A stretch of 49,082 nucleotides of DNA from CAYLNH01 sp964384625 (lineage in GTDB: Bacteria > Verrucomicrobiota > Lentisphaeria > JABSQK01), in assembly GCA_964384625.1 (NCBI GenBank), contig CAYLNH010000018.1, positions 1 through 49,082 of the forward strand. Direction: 5' to 3'. Each line of letters opens with the position of its first letter. The stretch's first letter is position 1. The notes beneath the pieces were generated by a model. That model ran no database searches. It worked only from the letters and a program-made list of their open reading frames with translations, and was not told where the DNA came from. The position numbers and the translations under genes were made by a program. This document shows, in pieces, positions 33,015 through 41,443 of the stretch.

Positions 33015-33577
33015 TTCTCTTCCCACCTTTGTTTCTCTTTATCCCAAACGAAATGCTTGTGGGTGATGTCTGACGCCATGTTGGACCTATAGCTGCCGTA
33101 CCAGTCTTTCACTTCCCTGGCATAGTAGTAGCGGAGAGCTTCTCGTGGTGAACACCACCGCGAGGTCTCGGCGACGAACACGTAGCCATGTTCTTGCCAA
33201 AGGCGTTTCCGCGCTGCGCGGTCAACGGCCTGGGTCCTTTTCCAGACGTCAAACCAGCCTTTGTCAGGATCCGAAAGGTCCGTGAGACCATGCTTCCTTG
33301 CCACATCACGGATGCTAACGGAAGCCATCAAGTCTGCTACTGCCTTTTGCGACTCCTCATTGATCTTCTGTTCCGGGTCCTTTGCGTTCTTGAAGAGGCT
33401 GGGAAAGTCCACCAAGCAGATGGGTTGCAGAAATTGAGTCAACACCTCATTTTCGACGGCTTTGCAGCATGACTCAAAGCGGGATGTCTTTGTCGGTCTG
33501 CTTACACAGGCCGACAAACAGAGGAGGACCGTGAGGACAGCTATCAGGATTCTTCGTTTCTTCTTCTTGGCTGCCAT
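33011..33577 (-). CDS. predicted lipoprotein of unknown function
   Basis: 188 residues. Strongly basic n-region (MAAKKKKRR), hydrophobic core and lipobox LSAC (C24). The mature part is helical and rich in charged residues; REALRYYYAREVKDWYG stands out. No family recognised. Coupled to the small membrane protein downstream by ATGA. Confidence 0.72.
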   Translation of the reverse strand: MAAKKKKRRILIAVLTVLLCLSACVSRPTKTSRFESCCKAVENEVLTQFLQPICLVDFPSLFKNAKDPEQKINEESQKAVADLMASVSIRDVARKHGLTDLSDPDKGWFDVWKRTQAVDRAARKRLWQEHGYVFVAETSRWCSPREALRYYYAREVKDWYGSYRSNMASDITHKHFVWDKEKQRWEEK

Positions 33578-33586
33578 GTTGCGTGC

Positions 33587-33628
33587 GGAATTCGCGGGAC
33601 AGATTGCCGCGTTACGATTCGGACCACA
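33587..33628. repeat. about 40-bp dispersed repeat, copy 1
   Basis: The stretch starting TTCGCGGGACAGATT and ending TACGATTCGGACC matches 40094-40133 with few differences. Both copies are intergenic and next to lipoprotein genes. The first 15 bases are GC-rich and could be part of a REP-like element. Confidence 0.55.
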
Positions 33629-33648
33629 GAGGCGTCAAGCCTTCTGTG

Positions 33649-34293
33649 TCATTCGGGTTCGCGGGCGTTTTCTGGTATTGGCGGCGGGCTTGCCTTCGTC
33701 GGAATCGGCGGAGGCGGATTCAGGAGGGCTCGGAAGTAACTCCTTCGGCGGGCGCAGTGAGCGCCTGGTACTACAGCCCCAACCAGGAGCGCCCAGCCAA
33801 GATATACCAATGGGGAAGAGAGATCAGATACCGGAAGCGTTGATGCCAGCTGGCGGCGTAACCGCACCGGGCGAGCTCCTGGAAGCGGATCCCTTTGCGG
33901 GGTCTGTGGAGTAAAGCCGATCAATGACACTCGGTTGCTGGAGGTGAAGTCGACCACGAACGAGTCCTGGCCAGGCGTCCGTGGATCGTCGTAATAGTAA
34001 AGGAATGCTGAACCGTCCGGCAACACCTTGTCTGGAGCACCGAGCCACGCCAGAACGTGTTGCTTCGGAACGCTGCCCGGCGGGAGCCACGAGAGACCAC
34101 TTACCGCCACGGAGAGTCCGAAGAACTCGAGTCCGCGGCCCGGATGCTCGCCCCTCATGTTACGCCAGTGAGCATCTGACAGCTGGTTCCACCTCCCTGA
34201 CTTCACCGCCATCGCCAGATAATGAAGAACCAGAACTATCGCCAGGATGTAAACAAGCGCGAAACAGGCTTTGACGAACCGTCTTGTCCTCAT
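33649..34293 (-). CDS. membrane protein of unknown function with proline-rich tail
   Basis: 214 residues: a transmembrane helix near the start (about 10-32), a soluble middle with PGSVPKQHVLAWLGAPDKVL and GSAFLYYYDDPRTPGQDSF (an SmpA/OmlA-like feel: short motif, lGxPdkv, then a beta hairpin), a second helix (about 160-182) and a PPPPIPTKASPPPIP tail. The ATG overlaps the stop of the STN-like gene upstream by 4 bp. Confidence 0.65.
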   Translation of the reverse strand: MRTRRFVKACFALVYILAIVLVLHYLAMAVKSGRWNQLSDAHWRNMRGEHPGRGLEFFGLSVAVSGLSWLPPGSVPKQHVLAWLGAPDKVLPDGSAFLYYYDDPRTPGQDSFVVDFTSSNRVSLIGFTPQTPQRDPLPGARPVRLRRQLASTLPVSDLSSPLVYLGWALLVGAVVPGAHCARRRSYFRALLNPPPPIPTKASPPPIPENAREPE

Positions 34294-34778
34294 CTGTTCG
34301 CCCTCTTGCGTTCTGTTTCTCGTTCCTGGGCGGCATCAATTGTCAGGACTTTGACGCCGCAGGCGCAGTACCAGCGATAGCCGTAGCGATGACAGATCGC
34401 GTTGATGATCTGACGGACCGTGACGTTTTGCATGCGAATCCGGAGCTTGCGCTGGGGCTTAACTTCGCTGCGGAAGCTGATGCCGTAGCCTTTCGGATGG
34501 GTGTCGCGACACAGCTTCTGCAGTTGCGATATGGCGTTCCAGAAGTCGGTCGGCCCAATCTCGACGGTCTTGAGCTGCATCTCATCGAGGTACTTGCTGA
34601 CAGCCAGCGGCCGGCATAGCTCCGAATCCGGATCACGCGGCAACTCCGGGGTCTTGCCGGCTGCCGGGATGTCCTTGTTCGTCACAGACAGGAGCGGCAA
34701 GTCGCCCGCAACTGCGACCACGGTGCAAGGGAGCATGATGCACATCTGCAGCGTGACTCGTGATCTTACCAGGCACAT
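34290..34778 (-). CDS. exported protein with STN-like domain
   Basis: 162 residues from the ATG at 34778, two bases after the stop of the gene upstream and with GAGG before it. A signal peptide (MCLVRSRVTLQMCIMLPCTV, cleavage near AVAGDL) is followed by a short domain resembling STN: TVEIGPTDFWNAISQLQKLC, RKLRIRMQNVTVRQIINAIC and HRYGYRWYCACGVKVLTI. The order 'strand, helix, basic strand, V-x-x-I-I-x-A-I, Y-x-Y' matches the corresponding segments of the lipoprotein at 18370. Function unknown. Confidence 0.72.
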   Translation of the reverse strand: MCLVRSRVTLQMCIMLPCTVVAVAGDLPLLSVTNKDIPAAGKTPELPRDPDSELCRPLAVSKYLDEMQLKTVEIGPTDFWNAISQLQKLCRDTHPKGYGISFRSEVKPQRKLRIRMQNVTVRQIINAICHRYGYRWYCACGVKVLTIDAAQERETERKRANR

Positions 34779-34780
34779 AC

Positions 34781-35383
34781 TCAGTCCGACCTCACTGAAG
34801 CGGCGTACTTCTCGACCTTGGCGCGGATGTCTTTGAACCACTGTTCATTGGCGTAGCGGCCGGATGGATCCGGTGGGGGCGTGTCGTCGGCCTGCAGCAG
34901 AGGGTGGTCGGCAAGGACATCTTCCTTCTCCGTCTCCAACAATGACGGTGGCTCCCAGTTGATGCGGTGCTGCAGCGCGGTGGCCATCAGTGATGCCACC
35001 TTGAGTTTGGTCTTCCAGATCCAGGCGCTGTGGGCATCGGTCTCGACGCGGGTCTTGAGTACCTCGGTGCAGAACCTGAGGATGGCCAGTTCGGTGCTGA
35101 CACGGTCGGCCTCCGGCGAGCCCTTCTGCAGGACGCTGTCGCCTTCGTGATCCCAGAAGCTGGGGGCTGGCGCCGAGAACACCGACCCGGGCGGCAGCCG
35201 GACAAGGGCGTCGGAGAGCATCAGGACAATCGCTCCGATGCCGATGCCCATGATCAGGACGAACGCCGTCAGCACAAAGGCCGACGGCGCATCGATGAAC
35301 CTGGAGAACAGCCAGAAGACACACGGCAAAGGCACTACCACCGGCAGCCATACCCACCACCATTTGATGTGGATGTTTTTCAT
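34781..35383 (-). CDS. membrane protein of unknown function
   Basis: 200 residues. Two N-terminal transmembrane helices (about 8-28 and 34-56) followed by a long soluble, mostly helical domain (about 70-200; TELAILRFCTEVLKTRVETD, AHSAWIWKTKLKVASLMATA). It begins 5 bp after the stop of the gene at 35389. No family recognised. Confidence 0.65.
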   Translation of the reverse strand: MKNIHIKWWWVWLPVVVPLPCVFWLFSRFIDAPSAFVLTAFVLIMGIGIGAIVLMLSDALVRLPPGSVFSAPAPSFWDHEGDSVLQKGSPEADRVSTELAILRFCTEVLKTRVETDAHSAWIWKTKLKVASLMATALQHRINWEPPSLLETEKEDVLADHPLLQADDTPPPDPSGRYANEQWFKDIRAKVEKYAASVRSD

Positions 35384-35388
35384 CGCTT

Positions 35389-35880
35389 CTATTCGTCAAC
35401 CAGGTGCTGTACGAACTCGGTGAACTCCTGCTTCGTCTTGCTCATGCCGCCACATCCGATGAGCGCCAGCAGGGAGGAGATGCCAAGCACTACGCCGAAG
35501 GTGACTACCAAGGCAAGAGGTCCTTCCGCCAGAGCCATGAACGCGCCGGCGACGATGAACATGAAGGCGACTGTATGGATGAACGCCCACATAACAGGGT
35601 TGAGTGTCAGCTTTGCCTTGATGGTGGTTGACCCATTCCCGCCGGCGGCAAGTCGGCCGATGACGACCGGGCGCACGACGAAGCGACTGCTGCCGCGGTC
35701 ATAGCGGGCGATCACGAAGGAATCTGTTCCCACATGCCCCTGGAATCGTGCCGGCTTGCGGTCGTCATCCCAGCCGTAGAAGCGAATCCGCGTGGTCTCG
35801 TTCCACAGGAGCGTGCAGAAGTCAGGCATGCTGACGTGGGTAGTAAGTTCAAAGTTATGGCCTGGAAACAGGTGCTTCAT
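35389..35880 (-). CDS. membrane protein of unknown function
   Basis: 163 residues. An N-terminal soluble part with FQGHVGTDSFVIARYDRGSS and PVVIGRLAAGGNGSTTIKAK is followed by two transmembrane helices (about 96-116 and 121-143). The pattern 'F-x-G-x-v-x-x-d-x-F ... P-x-v-x-G-x-i ... T-x-I-x-x-x-l-x-l-x-P' occurs in a widespread uncharacterised two-helix family of Bacteroidota and PVC bacteria. First gene of a compact chain running down to 32745. Confidence 0.7.
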   Translation of the reverse strand: MKHLFPGHNFELTTHVSMPDFCTLLWNETTRIRFYGWDDDRKPARFQGHVGTDSFVIARYDRGSSRFVVRPVVIGRLAAGGNGSTTIKAKLTLNPVMWAFIHTVAFMFIVAGAFMALAEGPLALVVTFGVVLGISSLLALIGCGGMSKTKQEFTEFVQHLVDE

Positions 35881-36123
35881 TCTGTGTCATGCCCGTTACG
35901 CCTCTGGGTTGCCTGCGGCAACAGGGCCCCGATGAATCGGGGCAAGATGTGTCCTTTCCTTCACTTGGGTACCCAGGTAGGCCCTTGGCCAACCGCTGGG
36001 CGGACAGCAGTAATCCCCCACGCATAAGCGGGGTGCATGAGGCACGTTGGGATAGCGGAGGATACGGACCGCAACGACCCCGCAATAGAATAGCGGGGTC
36101 AGCCGAATGGCATGAGGGCACGA
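35881..36123. other. gene-free region with GC hairpins
   Basis: No gene. It contains CCCCGATGAATCGGGG (35927-35942, 7-bp stem) and a CCCCGC...GCGGGG pair around 36080-36098, the same type of palindrome as the array to the right. Confidence 0.6.
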
Positions 36124-36478
36124 GGCGCGGCGGACCGCTTAGTTCTAACCGCCTCGGAGAGGCGGGCTACTTTGTTTTCGGAGGCATCAAAACCCCGATT
36201 CATCGGGGTGCGGACGCATCCTCTTTTGTGGCTTTTTGTGATTTCTTGTAGCTAAACAGATCCGGACGTCTATCGGGCCGCTTCACTCCGTGCAACGACA
36301 TAATGAAGTGGGGATACAAGGCGCGGCGGACCGCTTAGTTCGAACCGCCTCGGAGAGGCGGGCTACTTTGTTTTCGGGCCGCTTCACTCCGCGCAACGAC
36401 ATAATGAAGTGGGGATACAAGGCGCGGCGGACCGCTTAGTTCTAACCGCCTCGGAGAGGCGGGCTACTTTGTTTTCGG
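36124..36478. repeat. hairpin repeat array 1 (three 58-bp cores)
   Basis: Cores at 36124-36181, 36320-36377 and 36421-36478, each containing CCGCCTCGGAGAGGCGG (7-bp stem) and ending TACTTTGTTTTCGG. The second and third are 101 bp apart, joined by a spacer with CGCAACGACATAATGAAG; the first gap is 196 bp because it holds an extra segment with hairpin CCCCGATTCATCGGGG. The array is non-coding. Confidence 0.9.
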
Positions 36479-36812
36479 AGGCGTCAAGCCCCGATTCATC
36501 GGGGTGCGGACGCATCTCTTTTGGTGAATTCTTGCCTGGCGCGCCGTAGCCTTGCGCGAAGGCGGGTGCTTTTTGCGTAACTCGGCATAGCCTTGCGCGA
36601 CGACGGGTGGCTAACCAATCAGGATCCTTTTCAGACCGCCACGGCCCCGCAATGGCGGGGTAAAAGTGTTCGGCCCAACGTTGTTTTCGGACCCGCGAAA
36701 CACTCGTGTGGGCGTCTTCGCTTGCCCCGACCTCGCAGGGAGTCGGGGCAAGCCGCCGTAGGGCACAGACGCGTACACTCTCCGGATTCGTCCGATTTGT
36801 TTGATTCGTGGT
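36479..36812. other. gene-free region with palindromes
   Basis: Holds a second CCCCGATTCATCGGGG (36489-36504), CCCCGCAATGGCGGGG (about 36645-36660) and a long perfect stem CTTGCCCCGAC/GTCGGGGCAAG (36721-36731 with 36742-36752, 10-nt loop). No gene is seen. Confidence 0.65.
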
Positions 36813-37496
36813 TCACTGTTCCGTCTGCGCCCCCGTGGTTTGCTTCTCTGGTCTCCGCTCAAGGCGCTTCAGGATCTCCTCGGCCTGACGGTACTTCTCG
36901 ATGGCTTCTTTGTACTTGTTCTGTTCGCGGAGTTTGTCGCCGGCGGCAATCAGCGATTGCGCCATCGCCTCGTCGCGCCGCCGTTTCAGGATCTCCTTGT
37001 TGTCCGGCTTTGGCTTCCCTGTAATAGGCTTCCGCTGCGGGCGACGAATCTCCGCCAGGATCTCCAGTACGCGCTCCTTCAACTCGACGTCATACTCGAC
37101 TGCCTTCGCGAGATTCTTCTTAGCTACTTCGACAGTCTTGGCATCGCGGTTCGCTTCGAGCATTGTCTCGGCCCAACGCAGATAGCAACGGCCTATGTCA
37201 GTCTGGACCTGCTTCGTAGCCTCCTTGATTTCGGGCCGCGGTCTGTCGTGCATTTTCAGCAAAGTCTCGGCTGTGGTCAGAGCTTCGATCGCCAGCTTCC
37301 ATTCACCCTTCGCGGCGTGCATCCGTCCCTGGGCCGTTTGCGCGATCCTGATTGCACGAAGTCTCCGGGCTTTCACGATCTGCTCAATGGGGATCTCCTT
37401 CGGCGGCTTGTCCGACAGCACCTCGTTGTCATCAGCAGACGTTACGAAGCCAAGCGCCAAGACCAGGGTTAGAACCAGTTGCGGGAGTCTACTCAT
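36813..37496 (-). CDS. exported helical (TPR-like) protein, copy 2
   Basis: 227 residues from the ATG at 37496, which overlaps the lipoprotein stop by 8 bp (ATGAGTAG), exactly as in copy 1. Signal peptide MSRLPQLVLTLVLALGFVTS, then the same helical repeats as the protein at 27007 (RGRMHAAKGEWKLAIEALTT-like text, LREQNKYKEAIEKYRQAEEI) and RRPQRKPITGKP. Copy 2 has a longer C terminus (RRPEKQTTGAQTEQ) and ends in the repeat-rich region. No ankyrin/FGE gene follows it. Confidence 0.82.
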   Translation of the reverse strand: MSRLPQLVLTLVLALGFVTSADDNEVLSDKPPKEIPIEQIVKARRLRAIRIAQTAQGRMHAAKGEWKLAIEALTTAETLLKMHDRPRPEIKEATKQVQTDIGRCYLRWAETMLEANRDAKTVEVAKKNLAKAVEYDVELKERVLEILAEIRRPQRKPITGKPKPDNKEILKRRRDEAMAQSLIAAGDKLREQNKYKEAIEKYRQAEEILKRLERRPEKQTTGAQTEQ

Positions 37497-37965
37497 CGGT
37501 GTCTGCACCTTGGAGTTCAATCCACTTGGCAAACCACGGGTAGCCCGATCCGAACTTCCGGTAGCGGACCTTGTAGCGCGGGATGAGTTTGCGGATCTCG
37601 TTGACCAGTGTTGCCTTGACCTGATGGTATGCCGGACTGTGTGGCCGAGAACCTCTCTCCTCCAGATCGATCCGGATTTCCCGGGAGTGTTCATGCATGC
37701 TCAGGCAGATCTTTCGTTTCCATGGCCGCCCCTCGAACTCCATCTCCGTCTGCAGCTGGAACACCTGTTCGTAGTCTGCATCCAGCTTTGTGAATGAATG
37801 CTTGTTGGCGGTCCGGTAGACGCAGTTGAGTGCTTCGCCATGTCGGCTCTGATCGGTTGGGGTCAGTCTGTACTGCGAGCCGAACGTGGTGACGCATCCG
37901 GTGCAGGCAAACACCACGGTAACCGAAAATGCCGCAAGTACAGCTCTGAGTAGGAGTACTTTCAT
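37489..37965 (-). CDS. predicted lipoprotein, copy 2 of duplicated pair
   Basis: 158 residues. Signal peptide ending CTGC (C24) and a mature part nearly the same as the lipoprotein at 28069 (RHGEALNCVYRTANKHSFTK, SPAYHQVKATLVNEIRKLIP). The start overlaps the stop of the lipoprotein gene at 37962 (ATGA). Short N terminus here supports a late start in copy 1. Confidence 0.8.
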   Translation of the reverse strand: MKVLLLRAVLAAFSVTVVFACTGCVTTFGSQYRLTPTDQSRHGEALNCVYRTANKHSFTKLDADYEQVFQLQTEMEFEGRPWKRKICLSMHEHSREIRIDLEERGSRPHSPAYHQVKATLVNEIRKLIPRYKVRYRKFGSGYPWFAKWIELQGADTDE

Positions 37966-38993
37966 TCGCCCTTGTTTTTCCCAATAGTGGGCTCCTCCAG
38001 AAGCCTTTCCACAAGCTTCAGGAATGTGGCCCGGTTGTCCTCAGTGAAATGTCGATAGCTGTGTACCTGTTCGCCATCGGCATAGAAGATCACGCGACTC
38101 CCTTCGCTCAGTATCTCGATCTCGACGTCGAGTCGATGCGGTGGCTTGAGGAAAGTGACACGGTAGTCTGGGAAGCCCCCGATGTTCCAGTATCTTGTCT
38201 GGAAGCTCTTCTCGGTGAACAGACAGTCACGAAGTGCGGGGACTGAGGAGTTCGGTACCTTCGCCGATTTGACGACTGGCGTCTTCAGTGCTCCCCAAGG
38301 CTGGTCGAGCACTCGCTCTGCCAACAGAGCCACAGAAACAGCATGCGGTGTCTCGATGCAGTTCTTCATTCCCTTAGCCGCCAACAGATCCGTGAGGATC
38401 TTCGACCGCGGCAGAACTCTCGGTCGTTTGCGCGATTGGGCGTCCATCTTTGTGAGAAACACTCTAGGCGGGCCGCGGTTGCTCATCACAATCGGTGGCC
38501 CATTTCCCGGTGGTCTTCCCCAGCTGAGACTGTAGCCGGAGAAGCAGTTACTACTCAATTCCAGGAGCCTGTAGCCGGGCGCGGAGATCCGCAGGAAGCC
38601 ATAGGGTTCGCGGTAGAGGACGCCGCCGAGCGGCAGACCGATCGGGAACCAGAGCTGGGCAAAAGCCCATCGCTTGGTCGGCTCGAACGCAAGAGTGCCG
38701 GGACTGACACTACTGGCGACAAGGACCTCCTTTACTTCAATATCCGATATATCACGGGCGTGAGGACCACCGGACCACCACGGCGGTTCATGCTTCAGCG
38801 GGTACCAGGACGGCACACGACCGCAATAATGGAACTCAGCCTTGGCGCCGGCAATTGGCTTGTATGTTGTGTGGTCAACCACGACCACTGCCCCGGGAAG
38901 ATCCAACGTCTTCCGGTATGGGACCACAACAATGCCGCAACCCGTGGCGCAGAGAAGAACGCCAAGGAATAGAATGGGTAGTACTCGATTCAT
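37962..38993 (-). CDS. predicted lipoprotein of unknown function
   Basis: 343 residues. Signal peptide ending in ATGC (C19). An N-terminal segment with GAVVVVDHTTYKPIAGAKAE and FGFLRISAPGYRLLELSS-like text resembles the carboxypeptidase-regulatory-like beta-sandwich in which 'V-V-D-x-x-T-x-x-P-I-x-G-A' is typical. The C-terminal third (about 250-340) is a separate alpha/beta unit (LDVEIEILSEGSRVIFYADG). The ATG overlaps a 13-codon leader ORF by ATGA. Confidence 0.72.
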   Translation of the reverse strand: MNRVLPILFLGVLLCATGCGIVVVPYRKTLDLPGAVVVVDHTTYKPIAGAKAEFHYCGRVPSWYPLKHEPPWWSGGPHARDISDIEVKEVLVASSVSPGTLAFEPTKRWAFAQLWFPIGLPLGGVLYREPYGFLRISAPGYRLLELSSNCFSGYSLSWGRPPGNGPPIVMSNRGPPRVFLTKMDAQSRKRPRVLPRSKILTDLLAAKGMKNCIETPHAVSVALLAERVLDQPWGALKTPVVKSAKVPNSSVPALRDCLFTEKSFQTRYWNIGGFPDYRVTFLKPPHRLDVEIEILSEGSRVIFYADGEQVHSYRHFTEDNRATFLKLVERLLEEPTIGKNKGE

Positions 38994-39031
38994 GATCCCG
39001 GACTACGGCTGTAATTGCTGTTTCCACGCAT
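38990..39031 (-). CDS. possible 13-residue leader peptide
   Basis: ATG at 39031 reads MRGNSNYSRSPGS and stops in a TGA that overlaps the ATG of the lipoprotein gene (ATGA). A similar text, MRENSNYSP, starts in the remnant near 14751, and GRGNSNCNRK is near the start of the lipoprotein at 28069. It may be a coupling leader or the residue of a lost gene start. Confidence 0.35.
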   Translation of the reverse strand: MRGNSNYSRSPGS

Positions 39032-39054
39032 GATCATGTTCTTGCACCGTGGTC

Positions 39055-39480
39055 TCAGTCGATTGCGAGATGCGTTTGAGGATCATCTGGGTCAACCAGG
39101 AGGGCGATAGGTTCGCCTGCCGCGCGGGCCGAGTGCGTGCCTTCACTGGTATAGGTTTCGCCGTCGAACTCGTACTCGAATGCGATGGTGGACATCCCCT
39201 TGTACCCACTCCCGCCAGCGACGACCACGCCCTCAACTTCGGCGCCCTTCGCGAGCAATGTCCTCGCTGCCCGCCATGCCGGCAGGAAGAAACTCGAGAC
39301 GATGCTCATGACCACGGCCGTCAAGATCACTGCAATGAGTGCAGCAACGCCGAGCCCGAAGGTTGTGCGTCGCCCGCCCAGCCAGATCAGCATGGGCACG
39401 ATCGGGCATGGCAGGACGAACATGATGGATGCCCACAGCCGCGCGTTGCACAAAACCAGATTCAGCATGGACCGCTTCAT
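39055..39480 (-). CDS. DUF3592-like membrane protein
   Basis: 141 residues. Two transmembrane helices (about 15-34 and 43-66) and a short beta domain with AKGAEVEGVVV, STIAFEYEFDGETYTSEG and the final VDPDDPQTHLAID. The pattern 'a-x-g-x-v-x-x-x ... Y-x-f-x-G-x-x-Y ... V-x-Y-d-P-x-x-P' is that of DUF3592. The start overlaps the stop of the gene at 39477 (ATGA). A remnant of the 3' end of a sister gene lies at 14731. Confidence 0.78.
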   Translation of the reverse strand: MKRSMLNLVLCNARLWASIMFVLPCPIVPMLIWLGGRRTTFGLGVAALIAVILTAVVMSIVSSFFLPAWRAARTLLAKGAEVEGVVVAGGSGYKGMSTIAFEYEFDGETYTSEGTHSARAAGEPIALLVDPDDPQTHLAID

Positions 39481-40016
39481 TCCTGTTGTCGCTCCAAGTC
39501 GTCGTTGTAGATGTCCAGACCAACGAACCCAAGCGCTAAATCAAGTAGCTCCCCCGGATTGAAGCCCAGTCTGAAACCCAGCCAGCAGGCGACCACGACC
39601 TCAATCTGTGTGTAGTACGAAGCACACGTCCCCGGCTCATCAGGCAGGCGAATAAACGGCACCACGCCGTACGGTGCAATCAAGCTCGTGCTGTATCCCT
39701 TTGCCCGCCTGTCACGCGCATAGTAGGCCCAGTCCATACCCATGATTACCGCTTCCAGGTCCACCAGAGAAGGGAACTCGCTTCTATCGACCAGCAGCCG
39801 ACCACCACGCAACCCCATTACATCCATATTAGCAATTAACCCCGTTCGGAAGGGACCGATTCTCGTCTTGGCGCCAATTCCGCCGCCTAATGTTCCTGTA
39901 AACACGTCCGCCGCATCCCGGCCGCGGTCCACCCAGTAGCCGGTCGTGCAGCCCACACTGCAGAACGCGATGAGGATCAGTGCGCTAACTGTGAGATGTC
40001 GTCCTTTGGGGATCAT
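39477..40016 (-). CDS. predicted lipoprotein of unknown function
   Basis: 179 residues from the ATG at 40016 (GGATAAG upstream; another ATG at 40028 is possible). The signal peptide ends in SVGC (C23). The mature part (YWVDRGRDAADVFTGTLGGG, IGAKTRIGPFRTGLIANMDV, GLRGGRL) belongs, by look, to a recurring family of small lipoproteins in spirochaetes and PVC bacteria with 'DRxxDAxDvftxtxGxGxGakaRiGP'. Function unknown. Confidence 0.75.
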   Translation of the reverse strand: MIPKGRHLTVSALILIAFCSVGCTTGYWVDRGRDAADVFTGTLGGGIGAKTRIGPFRTGLIANMDVMGLRGGRLLVDRSEFPSLVDLEAVIMGMDWAYYARDRRAKGYSTSLIAPYGVVPFIRLPDEPGTCASYYTQIEVVVACWLGFRLGFNPGELLDLALGFVGLDIYNDDLERQQE

Positions 40017-40093
40017 CTTATCCAGCATATATCGAGTTTCAGCCACTGATTCTCTCTCAGGCCGCCACGGGAGTGTCGGCCCCACGTTGTTTC

Positions 40094-40133
40094 CGGAGTT
40101 CGCGGGACAGATTCCCACGTTACGATTCGGACC
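40094..40133. repeat. about 40-bp dispersed repeat, copy 2
   Basis: Matches 33587-33628; lies in the 205-bp gap before the lipoprotein at 39477. Confidence 0.55.
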
Positions 40134-40221
40134 GTCACGGCCATGCCCACGCACAAGCGGGGTCCGCGGAGCAGGTGCACAAGGCACAATGGCAGAGGCC
40201 CCACGTTGGTAGTCTCCGTAC

Positions 40222-41307
40222 TCACTCGTTATCGGCTCTTTGGGCCTGTTCGATACGCTCGTGCCATGCTCGTATCTCTTCGGGGGCACTGAAGGTCTCG
40301 TCACGCAGAATCACCAGGCCGCCGCCGCGGAACCAGACTTCCAGATCGTTTGGATTACGGACGAGATCCGTCAAGTTCCGTAACGGCACTCGGATCTCAG
40401 TGAAGTCCGTTCTATGTGTCAGGTGCGTTGCAGAGAGCTCATACTCCGCAGCAATCGGGCCGGATGAACCAAGTACTTGTGCCAGGTGTTTCTTGGTGCT
40501 CACAAGGAGCCCCTTTCGCAGGAAACGCCGGAAGCCAGGTGATAGAGCCACAGCAATGGCCATTCCTGTTAGCACAACACCAAGGGCCAGGCACATAATG
40601 ACATAGCCAGTAACTAACGCGATCAAAAGACAGAAGATCGGTACGATCACGCCCAAGACCAGCGCCAACAGTCGCTGCGTTCGCACGATATGATTCGTTT
40701 TCTCAAGGACTCGCACGCGAGCGTCAACGACATCGTCCAGAGTCATGGAAAGCTCCATATGCAACGGCTCCTGTTCTGCAGGTTCCACGGACTCCGCACT
40801 GTCGTCGATCGATGACGGTTCTGCCGTACAGGAATCCGCCGGCGGTTCAGACATCTCCGCACTGCTTTCCGGAAGGCTCCCTTCGTCACTTGGAACGCTG
40901 TTGTCTGGGCTCGATGCAACAGTACCTGGCGGAATCGGCGGTGGCGCCGGACGACGCGCAGGAGGAGTTGGTTGGCTCTCCGGCAGCCAGTCGAAGTAGA
41001 GCACGAACAACGTGTAGACCAGGCCGATAACGGTGAACGCCGCGGCAACCGCGCCGATGACATGCAGCGAATAAGCCCACTTCCGACGCAGCATCAGGCC
41101 CGTGGCGGTCGCGGCATAGAGCAGGACGTAGACCAGCGCTCCTCCAGTGACGACGACAATCACACCGAACAACTGCCGGCCAGTGGGATCGGTGTCCTCA
41201 GCCGCCACAACAAGGAGGAGGCAGAGGAAGGCGAACGTACAGAACGACAGCGCCGCCAGGAAGGCATTCAGCGCCGCCAGCAGTTTCGGTTTCGGTTCAA
41301 TTGGCAT
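40222..41307 (-). CDS. multi-pass membrane protein with YcxB-like C terminus
   Basis: 361 residues from the ATG at 41307 (GGAAGG upstream; an upstream start in the same frame overlaps the short ORF before it). Three N-terminal helices (about 10-33, 43-65 and 75-98), a Pro/Ser/Glu-rich linker (PTPPARRPAPPPIPPGT, about 115-185), then two more helices (about 215-260) and a soluble end with SATHLTHRTDFTEIRVPLRN, LEVWFRGGGLVILRDETFS and IRAWHERIEQ. The last part resembles the YcxB-like domain. The decayed gene at 21184 ends in a similar domain. Confidence 0.72.
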   Translation of the reverse strand: MPIEPKPKLLAALNAFLAALSFCTFAFLCLLLVVAAEDTDPTGRQLFGVIVVVTGGALVYVLLYAATATGLMLRRKWAYSLHVIGAVAAAFTVIGLVYTLFVLYFDWLPESQPTPPARRPAPPPIPPGTVASSPDNSVPSDEGSLPESSAEMSEPPADSCTAEPSSIDDSAESVEPAEQEPLHMELSMTLDDVVDARVRVLEKTNHIVRTQRLLALVLGVIVPIFCLLIALVTGYVIMCLALGVVLTGMAIAVALSPGFRRFLRKGLLVSTKKHLAQVLGSSGPIAAEYELSATHLTHRTDFTEIRVPLRNLTDLVRNPNDLEVWFRGGGLVILRDETFSAPEEIRAWHERIEQAQRADNE

Positions 41308-41443
41308 GCTTACTATTACCTTCCAGACCGGGAACGCGCTTCCATTCGCCGCCGTCGGTGCCGGACCCACCATCAGTAAGAATCAGAATTCCGGCCATCA
41401 GGGAGATGATTGTAAGTGACGTCTTCGTATACGTCCAGTCAAT
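41297..41443 (-). CDS. possible small membrane peptide, ATT start
   Basis: 48 residues: DWTYTKTSLTIISLMAGILI then LTDGGSGTDGGEWKRVPGLE. One membrane helix. The frame opens one base from the stop of the short ORF upstream; GGAG lies 9 bases before an ATT, the only possible early start codon. It overlaps the next gene by 11 bp. Either a coupled small protein with a rare start or the residue of a decayed gene. Confidence 0.3.
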   Translation of the reverse strand: MDWTYTKTSLTIISLMAGILILTDGGSGTDGGEWKRVPGLEGNSKHAN

